Source of the DNA: Dolomedes plantarius
Lineage: Eukaryota; Arthropoda; Arachnida; Araneae; Dolomedidae
Reading direction: 5' to 3'
Assembly (NCBI GenBank): GCA_907164885.2
Contig: OU015491.1
Coordinates: 119,524,931-119,588,930 of the forward strand
Length of the DNA stretch: 64,000 bases
Part shown: positions 11,885 to 22,699 of the stretch, piece after piece
Layout: the number at the start of each line of letters is the position of its first letter
Numbering within the stretch: position 1 is the stretch's first letter
Notes under the pieces: model-generated
Seen by the model: the letters and a program-made list of their open reading frames with translations, nothing else
Databases searched by the model: none
What the model was told of the DNA's origin: nothing
Made by a program: the position numbers and the translations under genes

Positions 11885-12690
11885 TGTTTTTTTTAAATCA
11901 AAACGTTACATGGATCAGTTTTTTAAAATTTTAAGTATTAATAAAAGGTTGCTTAATGTTTCACTTAGCTATTAAATATTAAGCAGAAATGCAAGTAACA
12001 TAAAGATAAAGACATAAAATATCACATTTAATGATAGTCATCATTTTTCACTTTTTTTTGTTAAAGAAAGTGTTTACGCCTGGTTAAAAGTTAATATGAA
12101 CTGTAACCGTCGTTCCTTGGCGCCTTGATTTGGCGGCAAGAAGATTGTAAAGCGCAGTTGAATTTCGTCTCTCGCTTTGATAGGAAACTTCATTCGGAAG
12201 CATCCCTAAAGAAATGAGCCATATCGTTGGCTGATGAAATAAATCTTTAGTAATTGAAACTTGTAAATTTATTCGAACTTTAGTCATACTGAAAAGAAAA
12301 GATGCAACCTTTGTGCTCGAGGAATAAACAGGAAAGCCAACGTAAATAAAGCACAAATAAGATGCAATTATTTTGCATACGGCCGTTTCAAAGCTACAAA
12401 GGAGCTTCTTCATGCCGAAAACTAAGCCGAAAACTAAGCCTTAGGCTAAGCTAAGGCTTAGTTTTCGGCTTTTTGAGATGCCACTAAGTTCGTTGCACTG
12501 ATGAATAAGTTCCTTTGTAGCTTCGAAACGGCCGTATGCAAAATAATTGCATCTTATTTGTGCTTTATTTACGTTGGTTTTCCTGTTTAGTCATGCTGTC
12601 CATCTCGACCAGAATGGTTAAAACTATTTACATTTTCATGGTGAAAACAAGGTATGGAAGGTTTTTCTGTTCTTACAGTTGTTAGTTTTT
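11885..12690. repeat. duplicated segment, copy 2 (LTR-empty, foldback-filled)
   Basis: Same orientation as copy 1. It is uninterrupted at the LTR target, but an extra block of about 545 bp lies between GTTAAAGAAAG and GGTTAAAACTATT, which are contiguous in copy 1. Confidence 0.85.
12071..12617. mobile_element. insertion with long foldback, unclassified
   Basis: Absent from the paralogous copy 1 (AAAGAAAGGTTAAAACTATT). GGTTAAAA occurs on both sides (12081-12088 and 12617-12624), a possible 8-bp target duplication. Inside, 12325-12400 is the near-perfect reverse complement of 12513-12589. The arms share TAAACAGGAAARCCAACGTA and GCATACGGCCGTTTC, and a second inner stem pairs 12428-12442 with 12456-12470. 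The first 240 bp have no inverted partner. The 109-residue minus-strand frame (12084-12413) is not recognised. Confidence 0.65.
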
Positions 12691-13085
12691 AACTGATTTT
12701 AAAAATGTGCAGCAAAGTTATTGAATTCAATCAGCCCGAAGACGGGTAAGTAACAAGAGTCACCGACCAAAGCATGCGGCTCTATTGATAACTGGTCATC
12801 CAAAATCAATCCCGTCGACGAGTACTTCCTCATTCAAATCGACAGAGCCGACGACAGCGTCATGGAAAGCTTTAATATGAGAAAAGTTTTTCTAACTAGG
12901 CCTAACCCACGAAGGAAATTTCCTACTCAGGGAGGCCAACATTACTGCGTGATCTCCACCTATGCTTTTACATGTCCCGTTAGCTTTGTTTTTACACTCC
13001 GAAATATTTCTACGATATTTTTATTTTAAGCGTTCAATATAATACATCCAATTTACGTGTGTTGTTTATCTACTATATGTACAAA
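12691..13085. other. no recognisable feature
   Basis: 12720-12970 is less AT-rich than its surroundings, but I could not assign it to a gene or known repeat. Confidence 0.4.
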
Positions 13086-13852
13086 CTAGCTGAAAACCCG
13101 TACTTCTCTACGGAGTACATTCAAATTCAATACAACGGTCAATGTATGCAATTAATGCCAAAAATATGTATAAATATATTTATAAGAAATACAATGATCA
13201 ATGTATGCAATTGAAGTAAAAAAAACAAAAAATATATTTATAAAAAATCGTAATGGATATTTTTATAGACAAAATAATGTAGAAGAAAATATTCAAATTA
13301 AAATCTAATAGAACATACAAAAGAATATAGTACAGTTAATACAGCACAGTTTTAGGAGCAGATTTTACTGTATTTTAATATTTTTTTGGATAATGTTCAA
13401 TCGTCTGCCGCATTTCTATTCTGTTGTTATGCACGTGGCGATAAATTAATTTAAAGTACCAGAAAAATAAATCACGTGATCAGCATTTAATAAATTAAAC
13501 TCTAAAAATTAATCTTCACCATAATTCACCAAAAATCAAAAAAAATGAAGGTAAAGATATAAAAAAAATTTCATTTTAAAGAAATTTTTATGATCTTTTT
13601 CGTGATATAAATTTTGTAACCCTCAAATTATTATTTTAAATGTAAACTTAAAAAAAGTTACTAAAACAGCTTAAAAAAATTTAATTTAAAAAAATATAAG
13701 AAGAATTTTTCAAATATCTTTCTTAGTTCACCCCTACACTATAAGAAAAATCGCCATGCAAAATTTAAACCCTCTAGGTCCAGAGGTTTGGTCTGTGCGT
13801 TGTATGTCAGTAAGTGAGTCAGTCAGTTGCGGAACTGTTTTATATATATAAA
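13086..13852 (-). mobile_element. non-autonomous Helitron, copy 1
   Basis: Homologous over its length to 18715-20975 in the opposite orientation. On the minus strand it starts TTTATATATATAAAACAG (TC decayed to TT) and ends with a CCGTA-GAGAAG-TACGG hairpin followed by GTTTTCAG and CTAG (13086-13089), next to a T. This is the Helitron 3' signature: a hairpin about 10 nt before CTRR, with insertion between A and T. No Rep/helicase coding is present in 767 bp. Confidence 0.75.
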
Positions 13853-14596
13853 TTGCCAATCGTTACTTTATTTGTTGAGCTCTATATCTGTTCACTCTGT
13901 TCGGTTTGTTAGGTCTCGACACCTGGTCGTCTTATACATAAGGTGAAAGTGACTGCCATGTGAGTCAACTCGAATTAGCCGTTTATGTGGATGCTGGGTA
14001 ACTCCAAAAAGCAGACATGATCTTTGTTTCCGTCGAAATGAAAATGGGATTGGTAGTATTACAAGGATGCAAAGGATAGGGATCCCCCCCCCCTAAGGAG
14101 TTTAAAAAATATTGAAAAAAATAATCGAATGGTCGGAAATCAAATGTCATTATTATGTCCAATTATCATTCATTAAATTTTCCCAGGGAAATGAATTCTA
14201 GCTGCGCCACTTGTGGAACGTATAGTGCATAAGTGTAGGAAACTTCACAGCGAAAACACCTCTAAATTTTGCCATACAAGAGAGAGGAAAAGCTGATTTT
14301 TTTTTTAATCAGCACACAATATTTGATGATGTGATGTCGAAGATGTCAGGATGAATTTAATTCCCCTTTATAAATGTAAGAAAGATTCCATCAGTGAAAC
14401 TGTAGTGTGTTTTGCATCTATATCATGCTGAGAAACGGATAAAAAACGAAATATTTGGTTCTAATTTGCATCAAAGAGTGTTCACACAAAACTTAGGTTA
14501 GTTTTGAACTATACTACACTTAAGCCAACTTAAATCCTTGATGCTATTTAATACTTCACTCAGGATTATTTTTATCAAGTGAGTATATTTTTTAAA
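13853..14596. other. no recognisable feature
   Basis: Mixed composition with a run of C at 14084-14093. No frame or termini identified. Confidence 0.4.
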
Positions 14597-14598
14597 TA

Positions 14599-15593
14599 CA
14601 GTAATACACCGAAGTTACACAATAGGTGGGACCGACGAAAGATCGCGTAAGACGGGGTACAACTTTGCATATAAATACATATTTATTTTTCTAACTGGGA
14701 TCAAGAACTTATAAAAACACCAGTTCAAAGGAAAAGTATTGTATTAAAATCAGAATATTTTATTATATATTAATATTACACATATATGCAAGATATTAAC
14801 CCCTGAACGATCGCATAATTTTCAAGAAAACGGTAATAAAAGTGCCTATTTTTCCGGAGGATTCCATTTATTTCTTGATCTGCCACATCTAGTTTAAAAT
14901 AAACCATCCCCAATTACATTATAAAATGTCTGGTGCTGCCATCCATTATGTAAAATAAGAAATAAAAAATTTTCAGAGTAAATGAAATGGATAGTTTTAA
15001 TCATTTTGGTGCGTTATTTTTAAACACTCCAGCCCGGAAATATCACGGGCACGAGAATTACAAGGTGAAATCCCCCACCCCCCTGAATTTCTTCATAGCA
15101 GACTAATATTTTTTGTATTACCTGCTTTGTTGTGACCACGCGATCTTTATTACAGTCTATATATTCTAAAATTGCGACCCTTTCTCAATAGCCTGAGACC
15201 TTCTGTAAAGTTCGCAATTGTCACTAGGTTTTCTTGTGGAATTGGGTGTGAAGTATTGGATTCTTCAGTGATGCTCTGGTCGCGCATCTCTATGAGATCA
15301 TCGACTGTCAGATCCTCAAGATGAGAATCTAACAGCTCGTTGACGTCATCTACATCGACTTCCATACCAAATTGCCTGGCATGATCAACAACTTCCTCTA
15401 TGACATGAGCAATGCGATCAGTTTCAGGCGTTCTTTCCGTCTCGTTTTCAAAATATATTGGACAAAGTTTCTTCCAGACAACGTTTAAAGGTTTTATGGA
15501 AATTTCATTCCAAGATTTAAAAAGGGTAAATTCCAAAAACCGCCCATCTCCGTGTTCCCGTAAGTCGGGGTAGCGTAAGTCAGGGTACTGCTG
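14599..15593. mobile_element. internally deleted Tigger/pogo element
   Basis: The left terminus CAGTAATACACCGAAGTTAC and the right terminus, read on the minus strand as CAGCAGTACCCTGACTTACG, are related inverted repeats. Both are followed by copies of a CGTAAGWCGGGGT motif. TA flanks both ends (14597-14598 and 15594-15595). The 995-bp length is far below a full Tigger of about 2.4 kb, and only the transposase C-terminus remains. Confidence 0.8.
15150..15593 (-). pseudogene. Tigger transposase C-terminal fragment
   Basis: The minus-strand frame holds the region after the DDE core of Tigger/CENP-B-like transposases: SWNEISIKPLNVVWKKLCP, then VDDVNELLDSHLEDLTVDDL, which matches the family's ELLxSHxEELTxEDLxEL block. 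The upstream DDE catalytic region and the N-terminal DNA-binding domains are missing. The open frame runs on through the element's own terminal repeat, giving the repeated YPDLR residues, and into flanking DNA to 15680. The extra 30 N-terminal residues are therefore not protein of the family. It cannot encode an active transposase. Confidence 0.8.
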
Positions 15594-15595
15594 TA

Positions 15596-16877
15596 TGTCA
15601 TTTAGTATGTGAGGTGTTGTGCTATTTTTTAGTTTAACAAAGTTTTTTTTAAATTTATTTTTCCGTCGCAAATATTGCAAATCTTTCGCAAGGCCCTCCC
15701 TCTACCTTTTAGCCAAGCATGCACAAAAAATAAAATATAAAGAAGTGAGCATATATTATATAGTTTCAGCATGCGATGCGTATTTATAGCAAGTCACTTT
15801 TAAGTTGTTTTATCTCTTTGTATCTCGGACCTAATTGTAAAATTAATTTTGAACAAAACTATATCAATAGCTTTAAATAATATAAATAAAATACAAATTT
15901 ATTTACTATATAAGAATTCAGGTGCCAAATTAAGAAAAGGTACCACATAGTAGATTCGTCTCCGAGACGTAAGTACTCGTATAAACGTCATATCCAAAAT
16001 AAAATTTCAACAGTAAAATTACAAAATATTTAAAGTCAATAAGATTAAAATGAAAATTAATTACTTCCTTACAATATGCTTTCATATGGGAATTTGTAAA
16101 TTATTCATACGCTAAACACGAAGGAAAGTATGGAATAAAACCTAAACCCCAAAATAAGAGTTTGAACATAATATAATGCTATATGTGGCTGAACTCTGAT
16201 GAACTAGGATAAAATAAAACCGAGACACCTTCAAAGCAGAAATAAATTTGTGGGACACACAAAATATCCTATTATCCTCCATGGAGTATCCCTGCTGTTC
16301 ACACGTCACGGCTAATCCATTATCTCTATCGTGGTATTCACGTGAACGTAGAAATCGTTCGAAAAGGGAGAAAACTGAAAATAATCGCTTGGAGCAGGAG
16401 AGCTTCATGTCGCATTTAATATCTTTTTAGGCTATCCAGGTCACGGAGACGTATTGAAAATGAAATAATAAAAACATATATTTATGACGTTAGTATGAAA
16501 TGTAAAGATACTGGTTTAAATTCTAAGATAAATGCATAGGCAGAAATGGTCTATATTACTCGTAATGGCCGTCTGTGTCTGACTGGGGACAAAAGACGGT
16601 GCCTCCTAACCTCGATTCATTAGTCTACCAACTAAAATATTTAGGTGACGTCAGGAAAAACAGTACTTCCATTATCACATATTTCTCGGATTTTGATACA
16701 AGCGACATAAGGTTTTGGCTCGTAACTATGTATTTTTAAAATTCGGTGATGCTGATTTTTGTCACCACGATTTTTTATCATATATTAGACTGAAGGTCAC
16801 TAGTCGTATCCCTTTGAAAGGACACTATTTTTTTAATACATAAAGGAAAAGATATAGAAACATATCGTCTAAATAAC
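15596..16877. other. no recognisable feature
   Basis: AT-rich flanking DNA. Overlapping frames on both strands near 16142-16430 have no recognisable domain. Confidence 0.4.
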
Positions 16878-16893
16878 TTATAATGGCTGTCTC

Positions 16894-17305
16894 GGGGCCT
16901 TGGGATGTCTTTTGGTTAGACCTGTATCCTATTCAGAAAGTTCCCCCTTGAGGTAACTGATTTGGTTAGGCCTCCTGATGAAGAGACCAGTCGGTTGCCT
17001 CGTTATATGGTTTAGTTCTTTTACTGCTACAGAATCTTGCATTTATGGTACGTTTAGCCCTAAGTTAGTGATTTCGGTTTATTTTTTTGCTTTCCTGATA
17101 TTAGTAATTATCCACCTCTGTTGAATTATTAGTTATATTTGTCTGTTGACTTTTTAGTTATATTTGTCTGTTTCCAGTATGAGGATTTGTTACAACTGCG
17201 CAATCTTTTATTGAAAAGGTTGCTAGGGTAATTTTTCTGTTAATTCGTTCGGCTACGACTTCTTTATATGTATTATTTCATGTTGAATTATTTACATTAT
17301 TTGTG
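16894..17305 (+). mobile_element. unclassified retroposon, copy 1, with 16-bp target duplication
   Basis: A 412-bp unit starting GGGGCCTTGGGATGTCTTTT and ending near TGAATTATTTACATT. It is flanked by a perfect 16-bp direct repeat TTATAATGGCTGTCTC (16878-16893 and 17306-17321). The same unit occurs at 57026-57465 with a different flanking repeat, so the ends are real. Long variable target duplications and the absence of inverted ends indicate retroposition. No clear pol III A and B boxes, RT frame or poly(A) tail are visible. Confidence 0.8.
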
Positions 17306-17321
17306 TTATAATGGCTGTCTC

Positions 17322-18284
17322 TTAGTGCGGGGTATTGAAGTTTAGTTATTATAACCTAAATGTCCGAATTCTATCAACCAAACACTTCTGTTGCGAAGAA
17401 ATCTACATGATTATTCTTATAGTGCAAATTTTGGTAAATCGTAACCTGCACATTGTTATTTTAAGTTATTCATTTCCTGCATTGTAAAAAAAAAGGCTTA
17501 GTTGCTTCAGATTTTAAACATTTAAACTAGTGATTATAAAAAAAAAGTGTAATAATAACTTTTTCTGGTGATTGAATTCCAAATTATACGCATGCTTTTG
17601 ATTTCTAATCAAAGAATTGTTTAGTTTTATAAAATTTTAAAAAAATTTCAAAGATGAACAACCTTTAGCATTATTAAGACTGCCTTTCCTTTTTTTAGTT
17701 TTGTTTCTTTTGTCATAAAGATTCTTGTCCCAGCGGAGTAGTAAATAAATAACATAAATGTAAAACAAGAATTATTTTGTAAATTAGTAAAGTAATATCT
17801 TAAAACTTAAAGTTAAAAAAAAGGAAAAAGGCATTCTGAATAATTTGAGAGTGAATTCAACAGTTTTACATGGCCCAGTGAAATCTTAATTTTACAAAAA
17901 CTATTCTTAAACACTCACAAATGATTAAAATTAAGATGCCGATAGTTAAAAATGCTTATTATTTTCGCATTTATTTTTAAATGTCATCTTGCATGTACAG
18001 AAAATTTAATAAGCTATAAACGAAAAACACGTTTATCTAACTAGATCATTAATTATTTTTTTCCTTTTTTGGATAATATTCTGAGATGAAAAAATCAACG
18101 TTAATATGACAGTATTTACAATTTTTTTGTCTTATCCACTCCCCCTCTTTATGCATACATATTTGAGAATACATATTCTATGCATATCTTATGCATATAA
18201 ATGTGTTTTTTATTCGTACGTCTTTTATTTATTAGAAATAACAAATTAATATATGTATGATATATTTTGATTTATATCACGCGC
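17322..18284. other. AT-rich stretch without recognisable feature
   Basis: No frame, termini or RNA fold seen. Confidence 0.5.
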
Positions 18285-18595
18285 ATAATCTACTGAAGAA
18301 TAAGCCCAAAGATGCAGAGAAAATCTCTTTGTTGGCAACAATGCAGGGTATGGACACGCTAAATTTGGACACCGGAAAGTCCTTCCAGGAGGTAAATGTG
18401 TGGAGGAGGGTATAGAACCAAACAGATGTCGTCCCTGAGGGTGATCAGTCATAATTTTGGTCGCCACTGGATCAGTCGGACTCCTATTCGTGTGGTGCCA
18501 TTGTAAACCGATCTGCATTTCTCTGTCTTCTGCCATCTACAGACCTGGTATGGAATGATTCCGCAAGGGGGCAATAGTCACAGCAACAGCAATAA
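18285..18595 (+). repeat. SINE-like retroposon, CAA-tailed, second copy
   Basis: Homologous to 7830-8066. It shares the GGTATGGACAC, GGGTGATCAGTCA and GTGTGGTGCC blocks and the ACCTGGT end, followed by an (AACAGC/AATAAC) tail. The minus-strand 96-residue open frame over it is a by-product of its more balanced composition. Confidence 0.5.
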
Positions 18596-19423
18596 CATAA
18601 AAAATCTTTCGCTTTTAAGAAGACAAGGGACCTTCAACCTCAGGACCTTTTTTAATTTTCAGTTCTTAACTCTATATACAGAATGGGAATAATTAATATT
18701 CTTTTTTCTTATAATCTATATGTATAAAACAGTTCCGGAACTGACTGACTCACTGACTGACATACAACGCTCAGACCAAATCGCTGAACCTAAAGAGCCG
18801 AAATTTTCCGTGGCGATTCTTCTTATAGTGTAGGGGTGCACTAAGAAAGATTGTTAAAAAATTCATCTTAGATTTTTTTTAATTAAATTTTTAAAAAGTT
18901 TTAGTAACTTTTTTATTAAATTTGCATTTGAAATAATAATAATAATGTGAGGGTTATGAAATTTAAATCACAAGAAAGATCGTAAAAATTCCTTTAAAAT
19001 GAAATCCTTTTCGAATCTTTACCTCCATTTTCTGATTTTTGGTGAATTTTTAAAGATTAAATTTTAGAATTTAATTTATTAAATGCTGATCACGGGATTT
19101 ATTTTTCTGGTACTTAAAATAAATTTATCGTCACGTCCATAACAATGAAATAGACAAAAATATTTTTTCCCTTGCTAATGCGGCAGACGATTGGACATTA
19201 TAGAAAAAAATATTAAAATACAGTAAAAGATATGTTCCTCAAACTGTACTATATTAACTGTACTACATTCAATAGTATTACCTATTAGATTTAATTTGAA
19301 TATTTTCTTCTACATTATTTTGTGTATAAAAATATCTGTTAAGATTTTTTTTATAAATATATATATATTTTTACATCAAATGTATACATTGATCGTCGTA
19401 TTTATTATACATATATATATATA

Positions 19424-20834
19424 CACTTCTGGCCACCCAAATTGCAACACCAAGAAAGACAAGAGATATCACAACAAAATTTATTTTGTAGATAACATGT
19501 TGACCAAGTATCAAATGATTAAATTTATATACTTCTGTGAAGTGTGGTTCCTGCCAAAATCAGTAGCCAGAGTAGCCGCCATTGTTGGAGATCACCGCTG
19601 CCACACGCCTCGGCATTGATTCAAAGAGACTTTGGATGAGTTCTTGGGGTACAGCAGACCAAGCAGCTTCCACACGTTGCCAAAGTTGATCTGCTGTGGC
19701 AGCTGGGGATGGAATCTGAGTCAATCGTAGAGCAACCATGGACCACATGTTTTCTATCGGCGATAGATCCGGAGAGCGAGGCGGCCAGGGAAGCAATTCA
19801 ATCTGGCGATTGACGAAGAACCGTTGGACAATCCGTGCCACGTGTGGTCGCGCATTATCCTGTTGAAATATGGATGTGGGCAAGCTCTGAAGGTAAGGAA
19901 GGACAACTGGCTCCAACACCTCGGAGATGTAGCGCTGGCTGTTTAAAGTACCGGCAATGCGTACTAGAGGTGTGCGAGAGTGATATCCAATACCGCCCCA
20001 TACCATAGTACCCGGTGCAGGACTAGTGTGGCGGTGCATAACGCAGCTGTTCAGCATCCTCTCTTCACGGTGTCTCCAGACTCGAATGCGACCATCGTGG
20101 TGTTGCAGACAGAAGCGTGACTCGTCAGTAAAGACAATTTCATTCCATTCTGCCGTCCACATCCTTCTGTCATCGCACCATTGGCGGCGGAGACGTCTGT
20201 GGTTCTGCGTCAAGGGTAGACAAAGCAATGGACGTCTTGCGGACAGACCACTCTGCTGTAAACGGCGTCGAATGGTACGCGCAGACACTGGATGATGTGT
20301 TGCAGAGTGCATGTGCTGTGACTGGACGTGACTTGGTTCGTGATGTGACTGCCGATCCGTCACTGCCATTCACACAATTTGCCTGTCATCACGTGAAGTG
20401 GTGCGCTGAGGTGGATGCGATCGAACATGCCGGTCCGTCGTACCCTCCTGCATCCAACGATCACATATCCGCATTACAATTGTTTGGTTTCGTCCAACAC
20501 GACTACCGATTTTCCTGAAAGATAATCCACAATCTCGGTAGGCCACTATCCTTCCTCTGTCGAACTCGGATACTTGATCAAAAGATGATCGCTGTTTTCG
20601 ACGAGGCATAATTGATCGTTTTTTTAAACCACAAGAAAAACACAATTGCCGAACTTGAAATCGTCGAAATCTCCAAGCCTTAAATGGCGCTTTGAAGTGG
20701 CGCCACAGGCGCGCGTGATATGCGTCTGCGCTTAAATTCTAATCATTTGCATATCTCACCTCCGCTAATGCATGTTGTAAATTCCATGTTATTTGCATGT
20801 TTCCTTCAGGGTGTTGCATTTACAGTGGCCAGCA

Positions 20835-20837
<3 letters not shown>
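19424..20837 (-). mobile_element. Tc1-like transposon with both termini
   Basis: The terminal repeats are CACTTCTGGCCACCCAAATT on the left and, read on the minus strand, CACTGCTGGCCACTGTAAAT on the right, both followed by GCAACACC. TA flanks each end (19422-19423 and 20838-20839). The 1414-bp element fits the usual 1.3-1.7 kb of Tc1 elements and carries one transposase frame on the minus strand. It inserted into a TA tract inside a Helitron. Confidence 0.92.
19560..20609 (-). pseudogene. Tc1-like transposase with a single nonsense codon
   Basis: From ATG at 20609 (MPRRKQRSSF) the frame runs to a stop at 19560-19562, about 349 codons, interrupted by one TGA at 20370-20372. An N-terminal helix-turn-helix region (FDRGRIVAYRDCGLSFRKIG) is followed by a second DNA-binding region with ARTIRRRLQQSGL. 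The DD34E catalytic core is complete: FTDESRF for the first Asp, QQDNARPH for the second, and SPIENMW for the Glu. The TGA replaces what is probably an Arg CGA in the family, a CpG transition. The two halves are in the same frame with no other lesion. An upstream in-frame ATG at 20645 is less likely as the start. A second-site copy elsewhere could still mobilise the element. Confidence 0.9.

Positions 20838-20901
<64 letters not shown>
20838..20901. repeat. (TA)32 microsatellite
   Basis: A TA run directly abutting the right end of the Tc1-like element. It continues the element's TA target inside the Helitron. Confidence 0.97.
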
Positions 20902-20903
<2 letters not shown>

Positions 20904-21502
20904 CAGTAATTGCATACATTGACCGTTGTATTCAATTTGAATGTACTCCGTAGCGAAGTTCGGGTTTTCAGCTAGTTCCAAATAAGAATCTTTTGGCAGA
21001 ATAATGTCTATTTTTCAAAACGTTTTTCAAAAAGGCTAGCATTATTCAAAATGTTCCGTGTGTATTCCATATCCTTTAAAAATGTTTTTTTTAATTCTGG
21101 TTAACCATACAAATATAAACGTAATTGTGCACTGATTTTTTTGTAGAATGAATATAAAGCCATAAATAACTTTTTCTTGAATCTGCCTGTTTTTTTTTTT
21201 ATATTTTTGATGTTTTTAATTCTTTTATATTCTATAAATTTGAAAAATATTTGTAGTTTCAAAGAATGTTGCACAGTTTTGTGACAAATACTTACATTAT
21301 CAGTCCTTAGAAATTTGGAAGAAATCTGAAAAAATGAGTGTGCATGGAGTATTTTGGAAAATTCTCGAATTTCTAAAGAATGTTTTGATTAACAGGCCTT
21401 ATTCTATCCCCAAATACTTATTTGGGAATTCCAAATGTCTTCAAAGAAGTAAAAGCAAATATTAAATATTTTCATTTTGTATAAACAGTAATAAATGGAA
21501 AA

Positions 21503-21963
21503 TTAAATAATTTCAAGATAAGAACTTTTTATATACCACGTTTTTAAATTTTCTATTGAATCATATAAACTTGACAATTGTATGTACTAATAAATATTAA
21601 AAATTTTTTTTTGATGAATTAACCCATCAACTTGAAAGAAAATGATCAAATGCGCAATAAAGAGGTATCAAATGCGTAATCAATCGTTTAGCTCGGGAAT
21701 TGAAAATTAACTTGCGTTTAACTTTTCGTTCGCAACCCTTACGATAAATGGCTGCACCATTCTACAAAACAAAATTAACTGAAAATGAATTCAATCCTGC
21801 TTAAAGATGGCTGAAAGAGTTAAAAAATGCATCGTCATCGTGTTCTGAGCTATTCTAAAAGTTTCAAATGTCTAGCTAGTCGGGAAGTTAGTTAAAAATC
21901 GATTGCAAGATTTGTACTGGACAAACACATAAACAAGAAAGCGAATTAATACAAACATGGAAA
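21503..21963 (+). repeat. dispersed 0.46-kb repeat, copy 1 (partner 42630-43112)
   Basis: Runs from ATTAAATAATTTCAAGATAA to TAATACAAACATGG and matches 42630-43112 in the same orientation with high similarity throughout, for example TATAAACTTGACAATT, GTTCTGAGCTATTCTAAAAG and CTAGCTAGTCGGGAAGTTAG. No terminal inverted repeat, target duplication or coding frame was seen. The class is unknown. Confidence 0.8.
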
Positions 21964-22030
21964 AAAATTAGGTAGGAGGTCCATCGTTCCCTTAAATGGG
22001 ATAGTGAGGACAGGAGATCGTTACCATCCT

Positions 22031-22200
22031 CATTTGCCAGGACGGTCTAGTGGCCACACCGTTGGTTTAGAAGCCCAGAGACCCAAGGTTCGATTTCCGC
22101 TCCTGGCAAACAGTAGTTGCACTGGTGTTCCGACCTTGGAAAAACACTGACCCAAGTGCAAAAACCATAGAACTGATATTGTTCGTAAAGAAAAAAAATA
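22031..22200 (+). repeat. tRNA-derived SINE (head and short body)
   Basis: CGGTCTAGTGG fits a pol III A-box and GGTTCGATTTC a B-box 35-40 nt later. GCCAGGA and TCCTGGC, about 70 nt apart, pair like an acceptor stem, but the T-stem does not form. The segment continues past the tRNA-like part to an A-rich stretch near 22190. It is a SINE head rather than a functional tRNA. Confidence 0.6.
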
Positions 22201-22652
22201 AACCGCAGTAGGAGAAAAGAAATTAATGTGGTTTGCCAACACCTAGCATCGCTGGTATAAATATAAAATTTTACATTGTAACTTCAATATAATGTTGGAG
22301 ATGATGTAAAGAATGTTATTCGTAATCGATTTTTTCAACATCGATGCTCTGTTAGGAAGGGTTATTTTGAAATTGATTGATGTCTCACTATTTGGTAGAT
22401 GAAGTTACAAGATTTTATTCCCTCCATTAATATACTAAGATATTATGCTATATATGACGAAAATGAAAGGTTATAAATTTAAAATGTTAAGCCGTCTATA
22501 CTCGTATATGAAGATTGCGTTAACGACAATTAAAATAAAACATTTAGACTCTGATTGGATATTAACCTTTAGCTTACGGGACTCATTTTTGCGATTCCCT
22601 CTTTAGAACGACAAATTTCCTACCCCCTTTGCAAGAATGGCCATTAATGGAG

Positions 22653-22653
<1 letters not shown>
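22201..22653. other. no recognisable feature
   Basis: AT-rich DNA between the SINE and the next transposon. I looked here for a left Tigger terminus to match the one at 24303-24334 and found none. Confidence 0.4.

Positions 22654-22695
<42 letters not shown>
22654..22695. repeat. (TA)n microsatellite
   Basis: A TA run of about 42 bp ending at the left terminus of the second Tc1-like element. Confidence 0.97.

Positions 22696-22699
<4 letters not shown>

Larger units (their letters stand above)
18715..20975 (+). mobile_element. non-autonomous Helitron, copy 2, split by a Tc1 element
   Basis: It starts TCTATATGTATAAAACAG after an A and ends TTTTCAGCTAG before a T (CTAG at 20972-20975). Its internal sequence matches copy 1 at 13086-13852: the GACTGACTGACATACAACGC block, the ATAGTGTAGGGGTG block and the CATACATTGACCGTTGTATTC block. 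Without the Tc1 insertion it is about 845 bp. The match resumes exactly on either side of the Tc1. Confidence 0.8.
18620..21500 (+). repeat. dispersed repeat family with GGGACCTTCAAC ends, copy A (host of nest)
   Basis: 18620-18714 plus 20976-21500 match 29144-29340 plus 29341-29463 and 30150-30490. Shared text includes GACAAGGGACCTTCAAC, TTTTTGGCAGRATAATG, TCTATAAATTTGAAAAATAT and CATTTTGTATA. Copy A is split by a Helitron at 18715-20975. In copy B the terminal GGGACCTTCAAC is inverted at the far end, so the family probably has terminal inverted repeats. The right terminal repeat is not visible in copy A. Confidence 0.7.

Noticed and set aside
12084..12413. 109-residue minus-strand ORF
   Set aside because: It spans the arm of the foldback and flanking insertion DNA, with no recognised domain.
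20026..20518. Plus-strand ORFs over the Tc1 transposase
   Set aside because: They are antisense shadows of the minus-strand transposase.
22034..22106. Functional tRNA gene
   Set aside because: A- and B-boxes and a 7-bp acceptor-like pairing exist, but the T-stem and anticodon stem do not form; a SINE head fits better.
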